From positions 124,001 through 188,000 of the forward strand of contig NZ_MWUJ01000002.1 of NCBI RefSeq assembly GCF_002210225.1: a DNA stretch of 64,000 nucleotides, written 5' to 3'. The DNA comes from Geofilum rhodophaeum. Lineage in GTDB: Bacteria; Bacteroidota; Bacteroidia; Bacteroidales; Marinilabiliaceae. The notes under the pieces were generated by a model that had not been told where the DNA came from, made no database searches, and was given only the letters and a program-made list of their open reading frames with translations. A program made the translations under genes and the position numbers. Numbering within the stretch: position 1 is the first letter of the stretch; each line of letters opens with the position of its first letter. This document shows, one piece after another, positions 44,977 to 53,522 of the stretch.

Positions 44977-45240
44977 ATGGTTTTGTTAAGAATACTGCTG
45001 ATTTTTGCGCTTTTTTACTATTTGTTTCGTTTGTTGTTTCGGGTGGTTTTACCTTGGTTTTTGGCCAGGCGTTTAAGAAAAATGCAGGAACAGCACGGCA
45101 GTCGTTTCGATAATTTCAGGCAGCAGCAACAAAAGCAGGAGGGAGAGGTGACCATTCATACTGCACCTAAGAAGGGTCACAGCGGATCCGGAAAAGTTGC
45201 AGATGAAGGGGAATACGTCGATTACGAGGAGATAAAATAG
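44977..45240 (+). CDS. Small membrane-anchored DUF4834-type protein
   Basis: An 87-residue protein with one N-terminal hydrophobic segment of about 25 residues (LLRILLIFALFYYLFRLLF), then a basic and Gln-rich cytoplasmic tail ending in an acidic stretch (DEGEYVDYEEIK). Size and layout match DUF4834, a short Bacteroidota family without known function. It begins 18 bp after the S41 protease stop and ends right before the terminator, so it is the last gene of the dCMP deaminase operon. Confidence 0.75.
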   Translation: MVLLRILLIFALFYYLFRLLFRVVLPWFLARRLRKMQEQHGSRFDNFRQQQQKQEGEVTIHTAPKKGHSGSGKVADEGEYVDYEEIK

Positions 45241-45268
45241 AAAAGACCGGCCACTGGGCCGGTCTTTT
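45241..45268 (+). terminator. Bidirectional intrinsic terminator between DUF4834 and cysH
   Basis: A perfect 12-bp stem (45241-45252 with 45257-45268) closes a 4-base loop (actg) and ends in a U tract on either strand. It separates the convergent DUF4834 and cysH genes. Confidence 0.9.
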
Positions 45269-45292
45269 TATTGCGTTTAAATTTTTTGGTTT

Positions 45293-45997
45293 TCAGCGTT
45301 TGTGCAAGCCACACTCCTTGGTGTCGGGGTTCTCCCACCACCAACGACCGGCCCGTACATCTTCTCCGGGCTCTATGGCACGGGTACAGGGCTGACAGCC
45401 AATGGAAGGGAAGCCTTTGTCGTGCAGCACATTATAGGGCACCTTGTGCTCGTGAATGTAGGCCCAAACCGCTTCTTCGCTCCAGGTGGCCAACGGATTT
45501 ACCTTTACCAGACCATTGTTTTCATCCCATTCTACCAGGGCAATGTCTTTACGTGTAACGGCCTGTCCCGCACGAAGACCACAAATCCAGGCATCCAATT
45601 CGGCAAAGGCACGTTGCAAGGGTTCTATTTTACGCAGGTGGCAGCAAAACTTCCGGTTCTCCACACTCTCGTAAAAGAGGTTGATGCCCTTTTCATTCAC
45701 CATTTTTTCCACCTTTTGATGTTCGGGAAAAAACACCTCTATCTTGGTTTTGTATTTGCGCGAGGTGCGGTCAATCAAGTCGTAGGTCTCCGGAAAGAGC
45801 CGCCCCGTATCCAGGGTAAAGATGCGTGCCTGAGGATTTATCTTCATCAGCATGTCGGTCAACACCTGGTCTTCGGCACCCAGACTGGACGACAGGGCTA
45901 TTTTATCGCCAAATTTTTGGAGGACTTTTTTCAATACTTCCTGAGGACTCGCCCCCTCTAGAGACGCATTCAGTTTACTTATTTCTTCTTGGGTCAT
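45293..45997 (-). CDS. cysH: Adenylyl-sulfate reductase (thioredoxin-dependent), CysH family
   Basis: A 234-residue assimilatory sulfate reductase read from the ATG at 45997; a TTG 12 bp upstream would add four residues. The PP-loop-like SSSLGAEDQVL, the TLDTGRLFPETYDLID motif and the final catalytic ECGLHKR are present. Two Cys pairs, KFCCHLRK and GCQPCTRA, are the 4Fe-4S ligands found in APS reductases and absent from PAPS reductases, so adenylyl sulfate is the likely substrate. The enzyme makes sulfite for cysteine synthesis. No other sulfate assimilation gene lies next to it. It begins 16 bp after the pfkA stop on the same strand. Confidence 0.92.
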   Translation of the reverse strand: MTQEEISKLNASLEGASPQEVLKKVLQKFGDKIALSSSLGAEDQVLTDMLMKINPQARIFTLDTGRLFPETYDLIDRTSRKYKTKIEVFFPEHQKVEKMVNEKGINLFYESVENRKFCCHLRKIEPLQRAFAELDAWICGLRAGQAVTRKDIALVEWDENNGLVKVNPLATWSEEAVWAYIHEHKVPYNVLHDKGFPSIGCQPCTRAIEPGEDVRAGRWWWENPDTKECGLHKR

Positions 45998-46013
45998 ATC
46001 TCTCTTCAACTAT

Positions 46014-47066
46014 TTATGATTTTTGTTTGATTTCGCTGCAATCGCCGAAGCATACCCCCAGGTGCCGCCCTTTTAGTACCAGCGAATTGTTGGGCTGAAT
46101 CAGGCGGGTTTTTCCGCCGACCTCTTCCAGGGGTATGGAGGTGATTTCGCCGTTGCGCAGGGCCACCATGGTGCCGAACTGTTTCTCATGGATGAGGGCC
46201 GCTGCGTGGGCCCCAAAGCGGGTGGCCAGGATGCGGTCGGTGGAAGTGGGACTGCCACCTCGCTGTATGTAGCCCAATATGGTTTCACGGGTTTCCAGGC
46301 CGGTGTTTTTACGAATTTGCTTGGCAATGTAGGCCCCCGCTGATTTTTTACTGGCTCTTTCTATTCCTTCGCCCACTACTACAATGGAATAGGGTTTTTT
46401 CTTGCGGCTGCGTTCTAAAAGACAGTCGAAAACACTCTCGAGGCAATAGGGTATTTCGGGTACCAGAATTACGTCACCACCTCCGGCTATGCCCGAATGC
46501 AAGGCAATCCAGCCTGCATGGTGGCCCATCACCTCAATAACCATGACGCGTTTGTGCGAGTTGGCGGTGGTATGCAGGCGGTCAATGGCTTCTGTGGCAA
46601 TGTGCACGGCTGTATCAAAGCCAAAGGTCAAATCCGTGCCCCAAATGTCGTTGTCTATGGTCTTGGGTATCCCAACCACATTCAGTCCCTCCTGGGCCAG
46701 TAGATTTGCTGTTTTTTGGGTGCCGTTGCCGCCTATGCAGACCAGGGCTTCCAGGCCCAGTTCTTCATAGTGCTTTTTAATTAAGCCGGGCTTGTGTTGC
46801 GGGTCTTCCCCGTCCACCACCTTGAAGGGTTTCAGGCGTGAAGTTCCCAAAATGGTTCCTCCCAGGGTAAGTATGCCCGAGAGCAGTTGCTCGTTCAGCT
46901 CTATGGTCTCTTTTTCAACCAATCCGCTGAAGCCGTTGACAATGCCGACCACATCCATATCGTATTCCACAATGGCGGTTTTGCCCACACCACGAATGGC
47001 CGCATTGATACCGGGGCAGTCGCCCCCGGCCGACAAAATTCCTATTCTCATTTTTTTGCTTCCCAT
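46014..47066 (-). CDS. pfkA: 6-phosphofructokinase
   Basis: A 350-residue enzyme with the PFK motifs: ILSAGGDCPGINAAIRG at the N-terminus, IGGNGTQKTA, the catalytic PKTIDNDIWGTDLTFGF, EVMGHHAGWIAL and GYIQRGGSPTSTDRIL. It phosphorylates fructose 6-phosphate in glycolysis. The phosphoryl-donor position that follows GGN is Gly, the residue linked to ATP rather than pyrophosphate use; the Asp usually found before it (GGDG) is Asn here, seen in one branch of the family. Start could also be the internal Met at residue 6. It lies 21 bp behind the universal stress protein gene. Confidence 0.93.
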   Translation of the reverse strand: MGSKKMRIGILSAGGDCPGINAAIRGVGKTAIVEYDMDVVGIVNGFSGLVEKETIELNEQLLSGILTLGGTILGTSRLKPFKVVDGEDPQHKPGLIKKHYEELGLEALVCIGGNGTQKTANLLAQEGLNVVGIPKTIDNDIWGTDLTFGFDTAVHIATEAIDRLHTTANSHKRVMVIEVMGHHAGWIALHSGIAGGGDVILVPEIPYCLESVFDCLLERSRKKKPYSIVVVGEGIERASKKSAGAYIAKQIRKNTGLETRETILGYIQRGGSPTSTDRILATRFGAHAAALIHEKQFGTMVALRNGEITSIPLEEVGGKTRLIQPNNSLVLKGRHLGVCFGDCSEIKQKS

Positions 47067-47087
47067 AATGCTTGGCGGTATAATGGT

Positions 47088-47948
47088 TTATTTTTGAAAC
47101 ACCAGCAAAGGCTGGTCGGATCGGAACAAGAGCTGACGGGTTATGGAAGGACTGAACAGTTTGCGCAAACTCTTGCGCTTTTGGCGGGTCATGGCCAGCA
47201 AGTCGGCCGGATTTTCTGCCAGGTAACTTTCCAGACTTTCAATATAGTTCCTGCCGGTGATAATGTCAAAATTAATTTTCACATGGTGGTAAGTGCTGTC
47301 GCAGTAACTGCGGAGCTGATCCATCCTGCGAATGTCGTTTTTATCGGCACGGGTCTTGCAATACAAAACGGCATTTATTTCGGTGGGAAAGGCCGAGACA
47401 AGTCGGATGAGGTGGTGCAGGGAAAGGTAGTCTCTGTCGTTGCGTTCCAGTAAAAACAAAATGCGGGAAAGCGACTCGGGGTGTGCTGCCGCCTGGGCAG
47501 GAACCGCCAGTACCGGAACGGTAGATTTCCGAATCACATCTCCGGTAATGCTTCCAAGGGTTTCTTTAATGGTTTCGCCTTTGGTCTTGGTCCCCATCAC
47601 CACCACATCGAAGCGTTCCTTCGTGCTGATTTTCGGAATTAAATCTTCCGGGTAGCCATATTCGAAGCGGCATTGCAATGAGAGTTGTTGACCAGCCCTT
47701 AAGTGGGCTGAATTTTCCTCACGGAATTGCTCCAAACGCTGGCGGGCAGCCTGCTCTTGGTTTTCGAGGTTCTCGAGATGCTTGTTGTCCGATCGCTCGC
47801 CTTCCTCCTTCGCTTCACGTGGCAAATAGTCGCCAAAGCAGTGCAAGAGTGTCACCTCTGCAGGAAATTTCCCTGCCAGGGTCAGTGCGTAATGCACGGC
47901 GTGGAGCGAGTAATCCGTAAAAATAACCGGCACCAGAAATTTAATCAT
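47088..47948 (-). CDS. Universal stress protein with two UspA-like domains
   Basis: A 286-residue cytoplasmic protein made of two tandem UspA folds. The first (1 to about 150) starts FLVPVIFTDYSLHAVHYALTLA and holds the nucleotide-binding type motif VVMGTKTKGETIKETLGSITGDVIRKSTVPVLAVP. The second (about 160-286) is more divergent, with DLLAMTRQKRKSLRKLFSPSITRQLLFRSDQPLLV in place of the canonical G-rich loop, so only the first domain is likely to bind ATP. A charged helical insert rich in Glu and Gln lies near 55-85. The role is unknown beyond general stress association. It precedes pfkA by 21 bp, a possible two-gene unit. Confidence 0.87.
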   Translation of the reverse strand: MIKFLVPVIFTDYSLHAVHYALTLAGKFPAEVTLLHCFGDYLPREAKEEGERSDNKHLENLENQEQAARQRLEQFREENSAHLRAGQQLSLQCRFEYGYPEDLIPKISTKERFDVVVMGTKTKGETIKETLGSITGDVIRKSTVPVLAVPAQAAAHPESLSRILFLLERNDRDYLSLHHLIRLVSAFPTEINAVLYCKTRADKNDIRRMDQLRSYCDSTYHHVKINFDIITGRNYIESLESYLAENPADLLAMTRQKRKSLRKLFSPSITRQLLFRSDQPLLVFQK

Positions 47949-47990
47949 AGCTCAGCCTTAAATGGGGTCAACGAAGCTTAAAGGTAAGTA

Positions 47991-48030
47991 AAAAAGCACA
48001 AAGGCAGCCTCTGCTCCCTTTGTGCTTTTT
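47991..48030 (-). terminator. Intrinsic terminator at the end of the ftsX-queA operon
   Basis: A perfect 13-bp stem (aaaaagcacaaag at 47991-48003 with 48018-48030) closes a 14-base loop and is followed on the minus strand by a U-rich end. It lies 28 bases past the queA stop and separates queA from the stress protein gene. Confidence 0.85.
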
Positions 48031-48058
48031 ATTAAATTATTCATCGGAAGGTTCTCTT

Positions 48059-49108
48059 TTATATGATGAGCATGGCGTCTCCGTAGGTTCCGAAGCGGTA
48101 TTTTTCTTTCACAGCTGTTTTATAGGCTTTCATAATCAGATCGTAGCCACCAAAAGCCGCCGACATCATCAGGAGGGTGGAGTAGGGCAGGTGAAAATTC
48201 GAGACCATGCAGTTGGCTACATTAAAGTCGTAGGCCGGAAAAATAAATTTGTTGGTCCACCCTTCAAAAGGCTTAACATGACCATAAGTACTCACCGAAC
48301 TCTCCAGGGTCCGCATTACAGTTGTACCCACGGCACAAACCCTTTTCTTTTTGTCCTTGCCCTGATTGATGATGTTGGCTGCATTTTCCGAAATCAGGAT
48401 TTGCTCGGAGTCCATTTTGTGCTTGGTCAGGTCTTCCACATCTACCGAGCGAAAGTTACCCAGGCCCACATGCAGGGTGATGTACGCAAAATGAGCGCCC
48501 TTTATTTCAAGGCGTTTGAGTAATTCACGACTGAAGTGCAGACCGGCTGTGGGCGCTGCCACAGCCCCTTCGTTCTGAGCAAAAATGGTTTGATAGCGCT
48601 CACTGTCTTCTGGCTCCACTTCCCGCTTAATGAATTTGGGCAGCGGGGTTTCTCCCAAACCATAGAGGGTTTTCTTAAAATCCTCGTAGGGTCCGTCGTA
48701 CAGAAAGCGCAGGGTGCGTCCTCTGGAAGTGGTGTTGTCAATCACTTCAGCCACTAGGGCATCGTCCTCCCCAAAGTAAAGTTTGTTGCCGATTCTAATT
48801 TTCCGGGCCGGATCTACCAGAACATCCCACAAACGCTGATCCTGATTCAATTCGCGCAGCAGAAACACCTCAATTTCAGCACCGGTCTTTTCCTTATTAC
48901 CATAAAGTCGCGCCGGAAACACTTTGGTGTCGTTGAAAATCAAGACGTCGTCGTTGTCAAAATAATTGATGAGATCCTTAAATATCTTGTGTTCGATTTT
49001 TCCGGTGGCACGATTAACCACCATCAGGCGGGATTCATCGCGGTTATGTGTGGGATGAAGGGCAATGAGCTCCTCCGGCAGCTTGTACTTGAATTTTGAT
49101 AACTTCAT
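48059..49108 (-). CDS. queA: S-adenosylmethionine:tRNA ribosyltransferase-isomerase (QueA)
   Basis: A 349-residue enzyme of queuosine synthesis that transfers and isomerises the ribosyl group of SAM onto preQ1-tRNA to give epoxyqueuosine. Family motifs are clear: [21 protein letters not shown] at the N-terminus, [40 protein letters not shown]-like [13 protein letters not shown], and [22 protein letters not shown] near the end. It is the last gene of the ftsX-DUF3098-uppP-truB-queA group. The queD-like gene at the left edge belongs to the same pathway. Confidence 0.96.
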   Translation of the reverse strand: MKLSKFKYKLPEELIALHPTHNRDESRLMVVNRATGKIEHKIFKDLINYFDNDDVLIFNDTKVFPARLYGNKEKTGAEIEVFLLRELNQDQRLWDVLVDPARKIRIGNKLYFGEDDALVAEVIDNTTSRGRTLRFLYDGPYEDFKKTLYGLGETPLPKFIKREVEPEDSERYQTIFAQNEGAVAAPTAGLHFSRELLKRLEIKGAHFAYITLHVGLGNFRSVDVEDLTKHKMDSEQILISENAANIINQGKDKKKRVCAVGTTVMRTLESSVSTYGHVKPFEGWTNKFIFPAYDFNVANCMVSNFHLPYSTLLMMSAAFGGYDLIMKAYKTAVKEKYRFGTYGDAMLII

Positions 49109-49177
49109 AGTAACAAAAGAGTTATAGTAATGAATGAAACGGTTACAAAAATAAGCCTAATTTATACGTTTGAGTCC

Positions 49178-49918
49178 TCAAATTGTTTGAAGCTCAGCCA
49201 ATAATTTTATAAAATCGTCTACGCTCAAGGCATCTTCGTTGCGAATGGGACCAATGGCACTGCGCTCGAGGGCCGACAAATGGGCCCCGCTATTCAAGGC
49301 CCTGCCCAGGTCGTGGGCAAAGGAGCGAATGTAGGTCCCTTTGCTGCAAAGCAGCCGAACTCTTGCTTTGGGTGGTTCAAAGTGCAGTAGTTCCAGCTCC
49401 AGAAAATGCACCTCCCTTTTCTCCAGCTCCGGCGTCTTGCCCTTGCGCGCCAACTCGTAGGATTTTCTTCCATCTTTCTTTATGGCCGAAAAAACAGGCG
49501 GTGCCTGTAATTGTTTGCCCAGAAAACCTGCGAGATTTTCTTCCAGAAGCGCTCGATCAATGTGGGTTGTGTCAAAAGTTGCATCAACTTCCGTTTCCAG
49601 ATCGTAGGACGGTGTGGTTGCCCCAAAAGTCACTTCCGCCACGTATTCCTTGTCCATGCCCATCAAGCGATCAATTTGCTTCGTAGCTTTTCCGGTACAA
49701 ATCAACAGCAGTCCGGTAGCCAGGGGGTCCAGTGTGCCGGCATGACCCACTTTAATTTTTTTAATGCCCAGGTGTTGGCGAAACGAAATGCGGATCTTGT
49801 TCACCACATCAAAGGACGACCAACCCAGTGGTTTGTTGATCAACAAAACCCGACCTTCTTTAAAATCTTCTGCCGTACAATCGGCATTCACCTTCAGGTT
49901 CTCCACCAATTCTTCCAT
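49178..49918 (-). CDS. truB: tRNA pseudouridine(55) synthase (TruB)
   Basis: A 246-residue tRNA-modifying enzyme that makes pseudouridine 55 in the T loop. It shows LLINKPLGWSSFDVVNKI, the catalytic Asp in KVGHAGTLDPLATGLL, KEYVAEVTFGATTPSYDLE and CSKGTYIRSFAHDLGRAL. The C-terminal PUA-like extension found in some TruB enzymes is short or absent, as usual in Bacteroidota. It starts one base after the uppP stop, so the two are certainly co-transcribed. Confidence 0.96.
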   Translation of the reverse strand: MEELVENLKVNADCTAEDFKEGRVLLINKPLGWSSFDVVNKIRISFRQHLGIKKIKVGHAGTLDPLATGLLLICTGKATKQIDRLMGMDKEYVAEVTFGATTPSYDLETEVDATFDTTHIDRALLEENLAGFLGKQLQAPPVFSAIKKDGRKSYELARKGKTPELEKREVHFLELELLHFEPPKARVRLLCSKGTYIRSFAHDLGRALNSGAHLSALERSAIGPIRNEDALSVDDFIKLLAELQTI

Positions 49919-49919
49919 A

Positions 49920-50726
49920 CTATCCCCAAAGTGTGCCGCCGATGGCTATCAGCGCAACTACTGCACAGTATACGGCAAACCAAATGAGCTTGCCTCGTTT
50001 AACAATGTTTATCATCCAGCTGCAGGCGGCCAGTCCCGCCAAAAAAGCAGCCACAAAGCCCACTGCCAGCACGCCGGCACCTGGTGCATTGGCTGCCGCC
50101 TGAGCGGCAGCATCGTATTTGAGCATACTCAGCACATTCTCCCCCATAATGGGCACCAGCACCATCAGAAAGGAAAAGCGTGCCACTTCACTCTTGCGGT
50201 TACCCAGCAGCAGCCCCGTAGCAATGGTTGCGCCGGAGCGACTTATGCCCGGTAATACGGCAACGGTTTGGGCCACGCCAATGATAAGGGCATGACCAAA
50301 GCTCAGGTCCTTATCGCCCGACTTTTTATAATAAGCGAAGGCCAACAGAATGGCTGTTACTAACAGCATTACGCCCACCAGCAGCAGGATGTTGCTCTGC
50401 TCAAAGATGGCCTCCACGTGGTCCTTAAAAAACAGTCCCACCACCGCAATGGGCAGCATGGATAGGGCAATTTTTGCCAGGTATTGGGTTTCTTCATTCC
50501 ATTGAAATCTAAAGAGACCCAACAAAAGGGCGGCAATGTCTTTTCGGAAAACCACTAGGGTACTCAGTACCGTGGCCCCATGAACCAATACGGTAAAAGT
50601 CAGGTTGTCGGTGGTTTCTACGCCCAGTAGGGCTTTGCCAATTTCGAGATGCCCGCTGCTGCTTACAGGCAAAAACTCGGTTAATCCCTGGATGATTCCA
50701 AGAATCAGTGCTTCCATCCAATTCAT
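49920..50726 (-). CDS. uppP: Undecaprenyl-diphosphatase (UppP/BacA)
   Basis: A 268-residue membrane phosphatase that recycles undecaprenyl diphosphate, the lipid carrier of peptidoglycan and surface glycan synthesis. The two conserved signatures are present: GIIQGLTEFLPVSSSGHLEI at the N-terminus and ALIIGVAQTVAVLPGISRSGATI in the middle. Eight hydrophobic segments are visible. It can confer mild bacitracin tolerance in other species. It is followed directly by truB and preceded by DUF3098, an order widely kept in Bacteroidota. Confidence 0.96.
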   Translation of the reverse strand: MNWMEALILGIIQGLTEFLPVSSSGHLEIGKALLGVETTDNLTFTVLVHGATVLSTLVVFRKDIAALLLGLFRFQWNEETQYLAKIALSMLPIAVVGLFFKDHVEAIFEQSNILLLVGVMLLVTAILLAFAYYKKSGDKDLSFGHALIIGVAQTVAVLPGISRSGATIATGLLLGNRKSEVARFSFLMVLVPIMGENVLSMLKYDAAAQAAANAPGAGVLAVGFVAAFLAGLAACSWMINIVKRGKLIWFAVYCAVVALIAIGGTLWG

Positions 50727-50740
50727 AGTTTGTAGGGCGC

Positions 50741-51025
50741 TTAGTTTTTAAAGTTTTCGTCCTTTTTATCTACGGCGGGTCGTTTTAGGATGGCATAAAT
50801 GGCAAAAAGGAAGCCGAAGAGAACCACCATGGGTGCCAGAGTGATGCGTTGAAAACCATAGATTTCTTCATTGAACACAGCGGGATCGTCGCTGCCGCCA
50901 CCCACCATCAAAATAAATCCCAATACCACAAAGGCAAATGAAATGGCCAAGAGCCAATAATTTTCCTTGTGCAGTGCCATTTCAAATTTCTTTGGACTGT
51001 TTTTGTCGCTCTGTTTTTGTGCCAT
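50741..51025 (-). CDS. DUF3098 family small membrane protein
   Basis: A 94-residue protein with two membrane helices (LLAISFAFVVLGFILMVGG and TLAPMVVLFGFLFAIYAI) separated by a short loop with EEIYGFQRITLAP, the DUF3098 pattern. The family has no established role but is kept between ftsX and uppP in many Bacteroidota, which suggests a cell-envelope or division function. It starts 21 bp after the ftsX stop. Confidence 0.88.
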   Translation of the reverse strand: MAQKQSDKNSPKKFEMALHKENYWLLAISFAFVVLGFILMVGGGSDDPAVFNEEIYGFQRITLAPMVVLFGFLFAIYAILKRPAVDKKDENFKN

Positions 51026-51046
51026 AGCTGTGCAAAAATTATGCGT

Positions 51047-51916
51047 TTAATAATAAAGCTGGTCGGTTTTCAGTCGCAGGTATTTGTTTACCGCAAAAAA
51101 GGTGGATATTAAGGTGATGCCAATACCTGTTACAATCACCAGGACAAACAGTAAGGCGATCATCAGCGGATCCGAAAAGCCGATAACACCACTTATTTCG
51201 TTGCTTAGACCATAAATAAACAGCGACAGCAGCACAATGGCTACAGTCGCCCCCGCCAGTCCGTGCAAAATGCTCTTTAATAAAAAGGGCTTGCGAATAA
51301 AACCCCTTGTAGCCCCCACCAGTTTCATGGTAGAGATGAGAAAGCGCCGCGAATAAACCGAAAGCCGAATGGTGTTGTTGATAAGGGCGATGGCAATCAG
51401 CAGCAGCAGCAGGGCAAAACCTGCCAGTACTACAGTAATGCGTCTTACATTTTCGTGGATGGCGTCGAGCAGGTTTTTTTGATAGAAAATTTCTTTCACC
51501 TGAGGGAAGGTGTTGATTTCTGCCTCAATGCGGGCCATGCTGTCGGGACTGGCCCAGGCTGCGGCCAGTTTAACTTCAATGGAAGCCAGCAGTGGATTGT
51601 AGCCCAGGAAATCCACAAAATCTTCGCCCAATTCTTCCTTCAAATCTTCGGCTGCCTGGTCCTTGGTAATGTATTCGGCAATGCGCACATAAGGCGCTGC
51701 GTTCAGCACTTTTTGCAGGCGAATGACTTCCGCTTCACGAGCATTGTCGTTGATCAGTACCGTGAAGCCCAGGTTTTCCTTTACATAAACCGAAAGGCGG
51801 TTGGCGTTCAGGTACAGAAAGCCGATGATGCCCAGCAAAAACAACACCAGCGAGATGCTGATGATGGTGGTGGCGTAGGAGCTTCGGAGCTTTCGTTTGG
51901 CGGCAGAATGACTCAT
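51047..51916 (-). CDS. ftsX: Cell division protein FtsX
   Basis: Read from the ATG at 51916, a 289-residue permease. A cytoplasmic N-terminus rich in Lys/Arg precedes the first membrane helix (ATTIISISLVLFLLGIIGFLYL). A periplasmic domain of about 120 residues follows (with FTVLINDNAREAEVIRLQKVL and AEYITKDQAAEDLKEELGEDF) and then three more helices, the FtsX topology. With the ATPase FtsE, which is not in this window, it regulates peptidoglycan hydrolysis at the division site. A longer form from a TTG at 51940 is unlikely. A TATATTTG element at 51968-51975 lies about 50 bp upstream. Confidence 0.92.
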   Translation of the reverse strand: MSHSAAKRKLRSSYATTIISISLVLFLLGIIGFLYLNANRLSVYVKENLGFTVLINDNAREAEVIRLQKVLNAAPYVRIAEYITKDQAAEDLKEELGEDFVDFLGYNPLLASIEVKLAAAWASPDSMARIEAEINTFPQVKEIFYQKNLLDAIHENVRRITVVLAGFALLLLLIAIALINNTIRLSVYSRRFLISTMKLVGATRGFIRKPFLLKSILHGLAGATVAIVLLSLFIYGLSNEISGVIGFSDPLMIALLFVLVIVTGIGITLISTFFAVNKYLRLKTDQLYY

Positions 51917-51967
51917 GAAACGTACTTTTGTGGTTTGCAATAGGGCACAACAATCTCAAATTAGCTG

Positions 51968-51975
51968 CAAATATA
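51968..51975 (-). promoter_or_regulatory. Candidate -7 element (TATATTTG) of the ftsX operon
   Basis: An exact TAnnTTTG match on the minus strand, 51 bases before the ftsX ATG. No TTG lies at the usual distance upstream, so support is partial. Confidence 0.4.
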
Positions 51976-52054
51976 CTCAAAACTTGTACATAAAGCCAGT
52001 TTGCCGGGCCTTAAATGGCCCTGCAAATCAAAGGAGATGCTTATCTTTGTGGCT

Positions 52055-53440
52055 ATGCTTCTTTCAAAGAATAGAATCGACTATGTTTTGGCCCATTTGG
52101 GTCAGCACTGGCTGTCCAACAAAGGGGTGGAAGAAGCTTTCGTATTTGTAGCGTCTAATCGTCCAAGTCCAGAAGGCCTAAAAGCAAAGATTGTTTTCCC
52201 TCTGTCCCTGGAGGATCAGCCCGGTCCACAAACGATCTGCTTCGAAGGAGAGGAACTTTTGGTCTTGTACCCTCTGTCGTCCGATTCTGACCCTTTTGAA
52301 CTCGATGCCCAGGGTACACTGTGGTTTCGACACGACTTTTTGTCCTCGGCCTTTTACCTGCTCTCTGGGATGCAGGAAGTGCAGGCAAAGCCGCAAGATG
52401 CCTTTGGGCGTTTTTCGTATCAGCAGAGTATTCAAAAGGCTTATAACTTTGTAAATAAGCCACTCGTAAATTATTACTTCGAGTTAATATTAAAGGGTTT
52501 TATGGTCTATTGTGAGCGGCATGGTCTCTCCTTCCAGCGGCAGCGCCTCTTTGAGCACTTTGGTTTTTTGTTGAGTCACGATGTAGACCGGGTGGCTTTT
52601 CACCATCCCCGATTGATGGCCTACAGGGTGCTTCAGCTGTTGGGTTTAAAGCCCTCGAATGTGGGGAAGACGGTCCTGCTGCAGCATTTGCGGGCTGGAC
52701 TGCGGCATCAGCTCAGTTTTGGTGCCGTATCGGATCCGTGGTGGAATTTTTCCTGGATGACGGCCCTGGAGAAGAAGCTGGGCCTACGCTCGACCTTCTT
52801 CTTTTTGTCGCGCGAGGAAGGCCAAAGAAATGCCTGGTATCGATTTAATTCAAGGAAAATAAAGAATTTAATTACAGATCTTAATACGGATGGGTTTGAA
52901 GTTTCACTTCATGGAACCTTTCGTTCGGTAGACGATCCGGATCGACTCCTGAAGCAGAAACAAGCACTGGCCAAAGTCAGCGGTTTGGAGCCCCTGGGCA
53001 TTCGGCAGCACTTCCTGCTCTTTAAGCACCCCACAACATTTCGGGTGCAGGAAACTGCTGGTCTGGCTTATGATTCCACCCTTTCTTTTCACGACCACGA
53101 TGGTTTTCGAAACGCCTATTGTTATCCCTTTCATCCCTATGATTTTGAAAATGACCGGGCCTTTACGATTTGGGAGTTTCCTTTGGTGATGATGGAGGTT
53201 TCTGTACTGCAATATCGTGGACTGGGTTTGGATGATTTGGCCGACGCAGCCAACAGGCATATCGATGAGGCCCTGCGCTTTGGAGGCCTGTTTGGTCTTT
53301 TGTGGCACAACTGTCGCCTAAACGATTTGGAATATCCCGGAGTGCAGCTTTTTTATGAGCAATTGCTGGAGCGTATTGTTGCCAAGTCGCCCCAATCGAT
53401 TACCGGGAGTGCCTTGCTGCACTGCCTCGATACTTTTTAG
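52055..53440 (+). CDS. Polysaccharide deacetylase-like protein (NodB fold) of the surface-glycan cluster
   Basis: Read from the ATG at 52055, a 461-residue soluble protein; an ATG at 52037 is also possible. The first 150 residues form an extra N-terminal domain without a motif I recognise. The NodB-like region follows, with FLLSHDVDRV (metal-binding Asp pair), LRSTFFFLSREE, FEVSLHGTF and GIRQHFLLF as the ordered strand motifs of a carbohydrate esterase family 4 fold. The second metal-binding HxxxH element is not clear, so activity is uncertain. No signal peptide is visible. It begins the plus-strand glycan cluster and diverges from ftsX. Comparable long proteins are common beside glycosyltransferases in Bacteroidota. 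Confidence 0.75.
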   Translation: MLLSKNRIDYVLAHLGQHWLSNKGVEEAFVFVASNRPSPEGLKAKIVFPLSLEDQPGPQTICFEGEELLVLYPLSSDSDPFELDAQGTLWFRHDFLSSAFYLLSGMQEVQAKPQDAFGRFSYQQSIQKAYNFVNKPLVNYYFELILKGFMVYCERHGLSFQRQRLFEHFGFLLSHDVDRVAFHHPRLMAYRVLQLLGLKPSNVGKTVLLQHLRAGLRHQLSFGAVSDPWWNFSWMTALEKKLGLRSTFFFLSREEGQRNAWYRFNSRKIKNLITDLNTDGFEVSLHGTFRSVDDPDRLLKQKQALAKVSGLEPLGIRQHFLLFKHPTTFRVQETAGLAYDSTLSFHDHDGFRNAYCYPFHPYDFENDRAFTIWEFPLVMMEVSVLQYRGLGLDDLADAANRHIDEALRFGGLFGLLWHNCRLNDLEYPGVQLFYEQLLERIVAKSPQSITGSALLHCLDTF

Positions 53441-53467
53441 TTGGGAAGCCGTATCGCTTTTTTGTTT

Positions 53468-53501
53468 TTGCTTTTTTGTTGTTTGGTTCCTGTTATCTTT
53501 G
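53468..53501 (+). promoter_or_regulatory. Promoter of the flippase gene (TTG-N23-TATCTTTG)
   Basis: TTG (53468-53470) and TATCTTTG (53494-53501) lie 23 bases apart, at the long end of the accepted spacing. Transcription would start near 53506, after the deacetylase stop at 53440 and before the TTG start codon at 53523. This rules out the longer reading frame beginning at 53355. Confidence 0.55.
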
Positions 53502-53522
53502 CAAGGGTTAAAATACATCAGC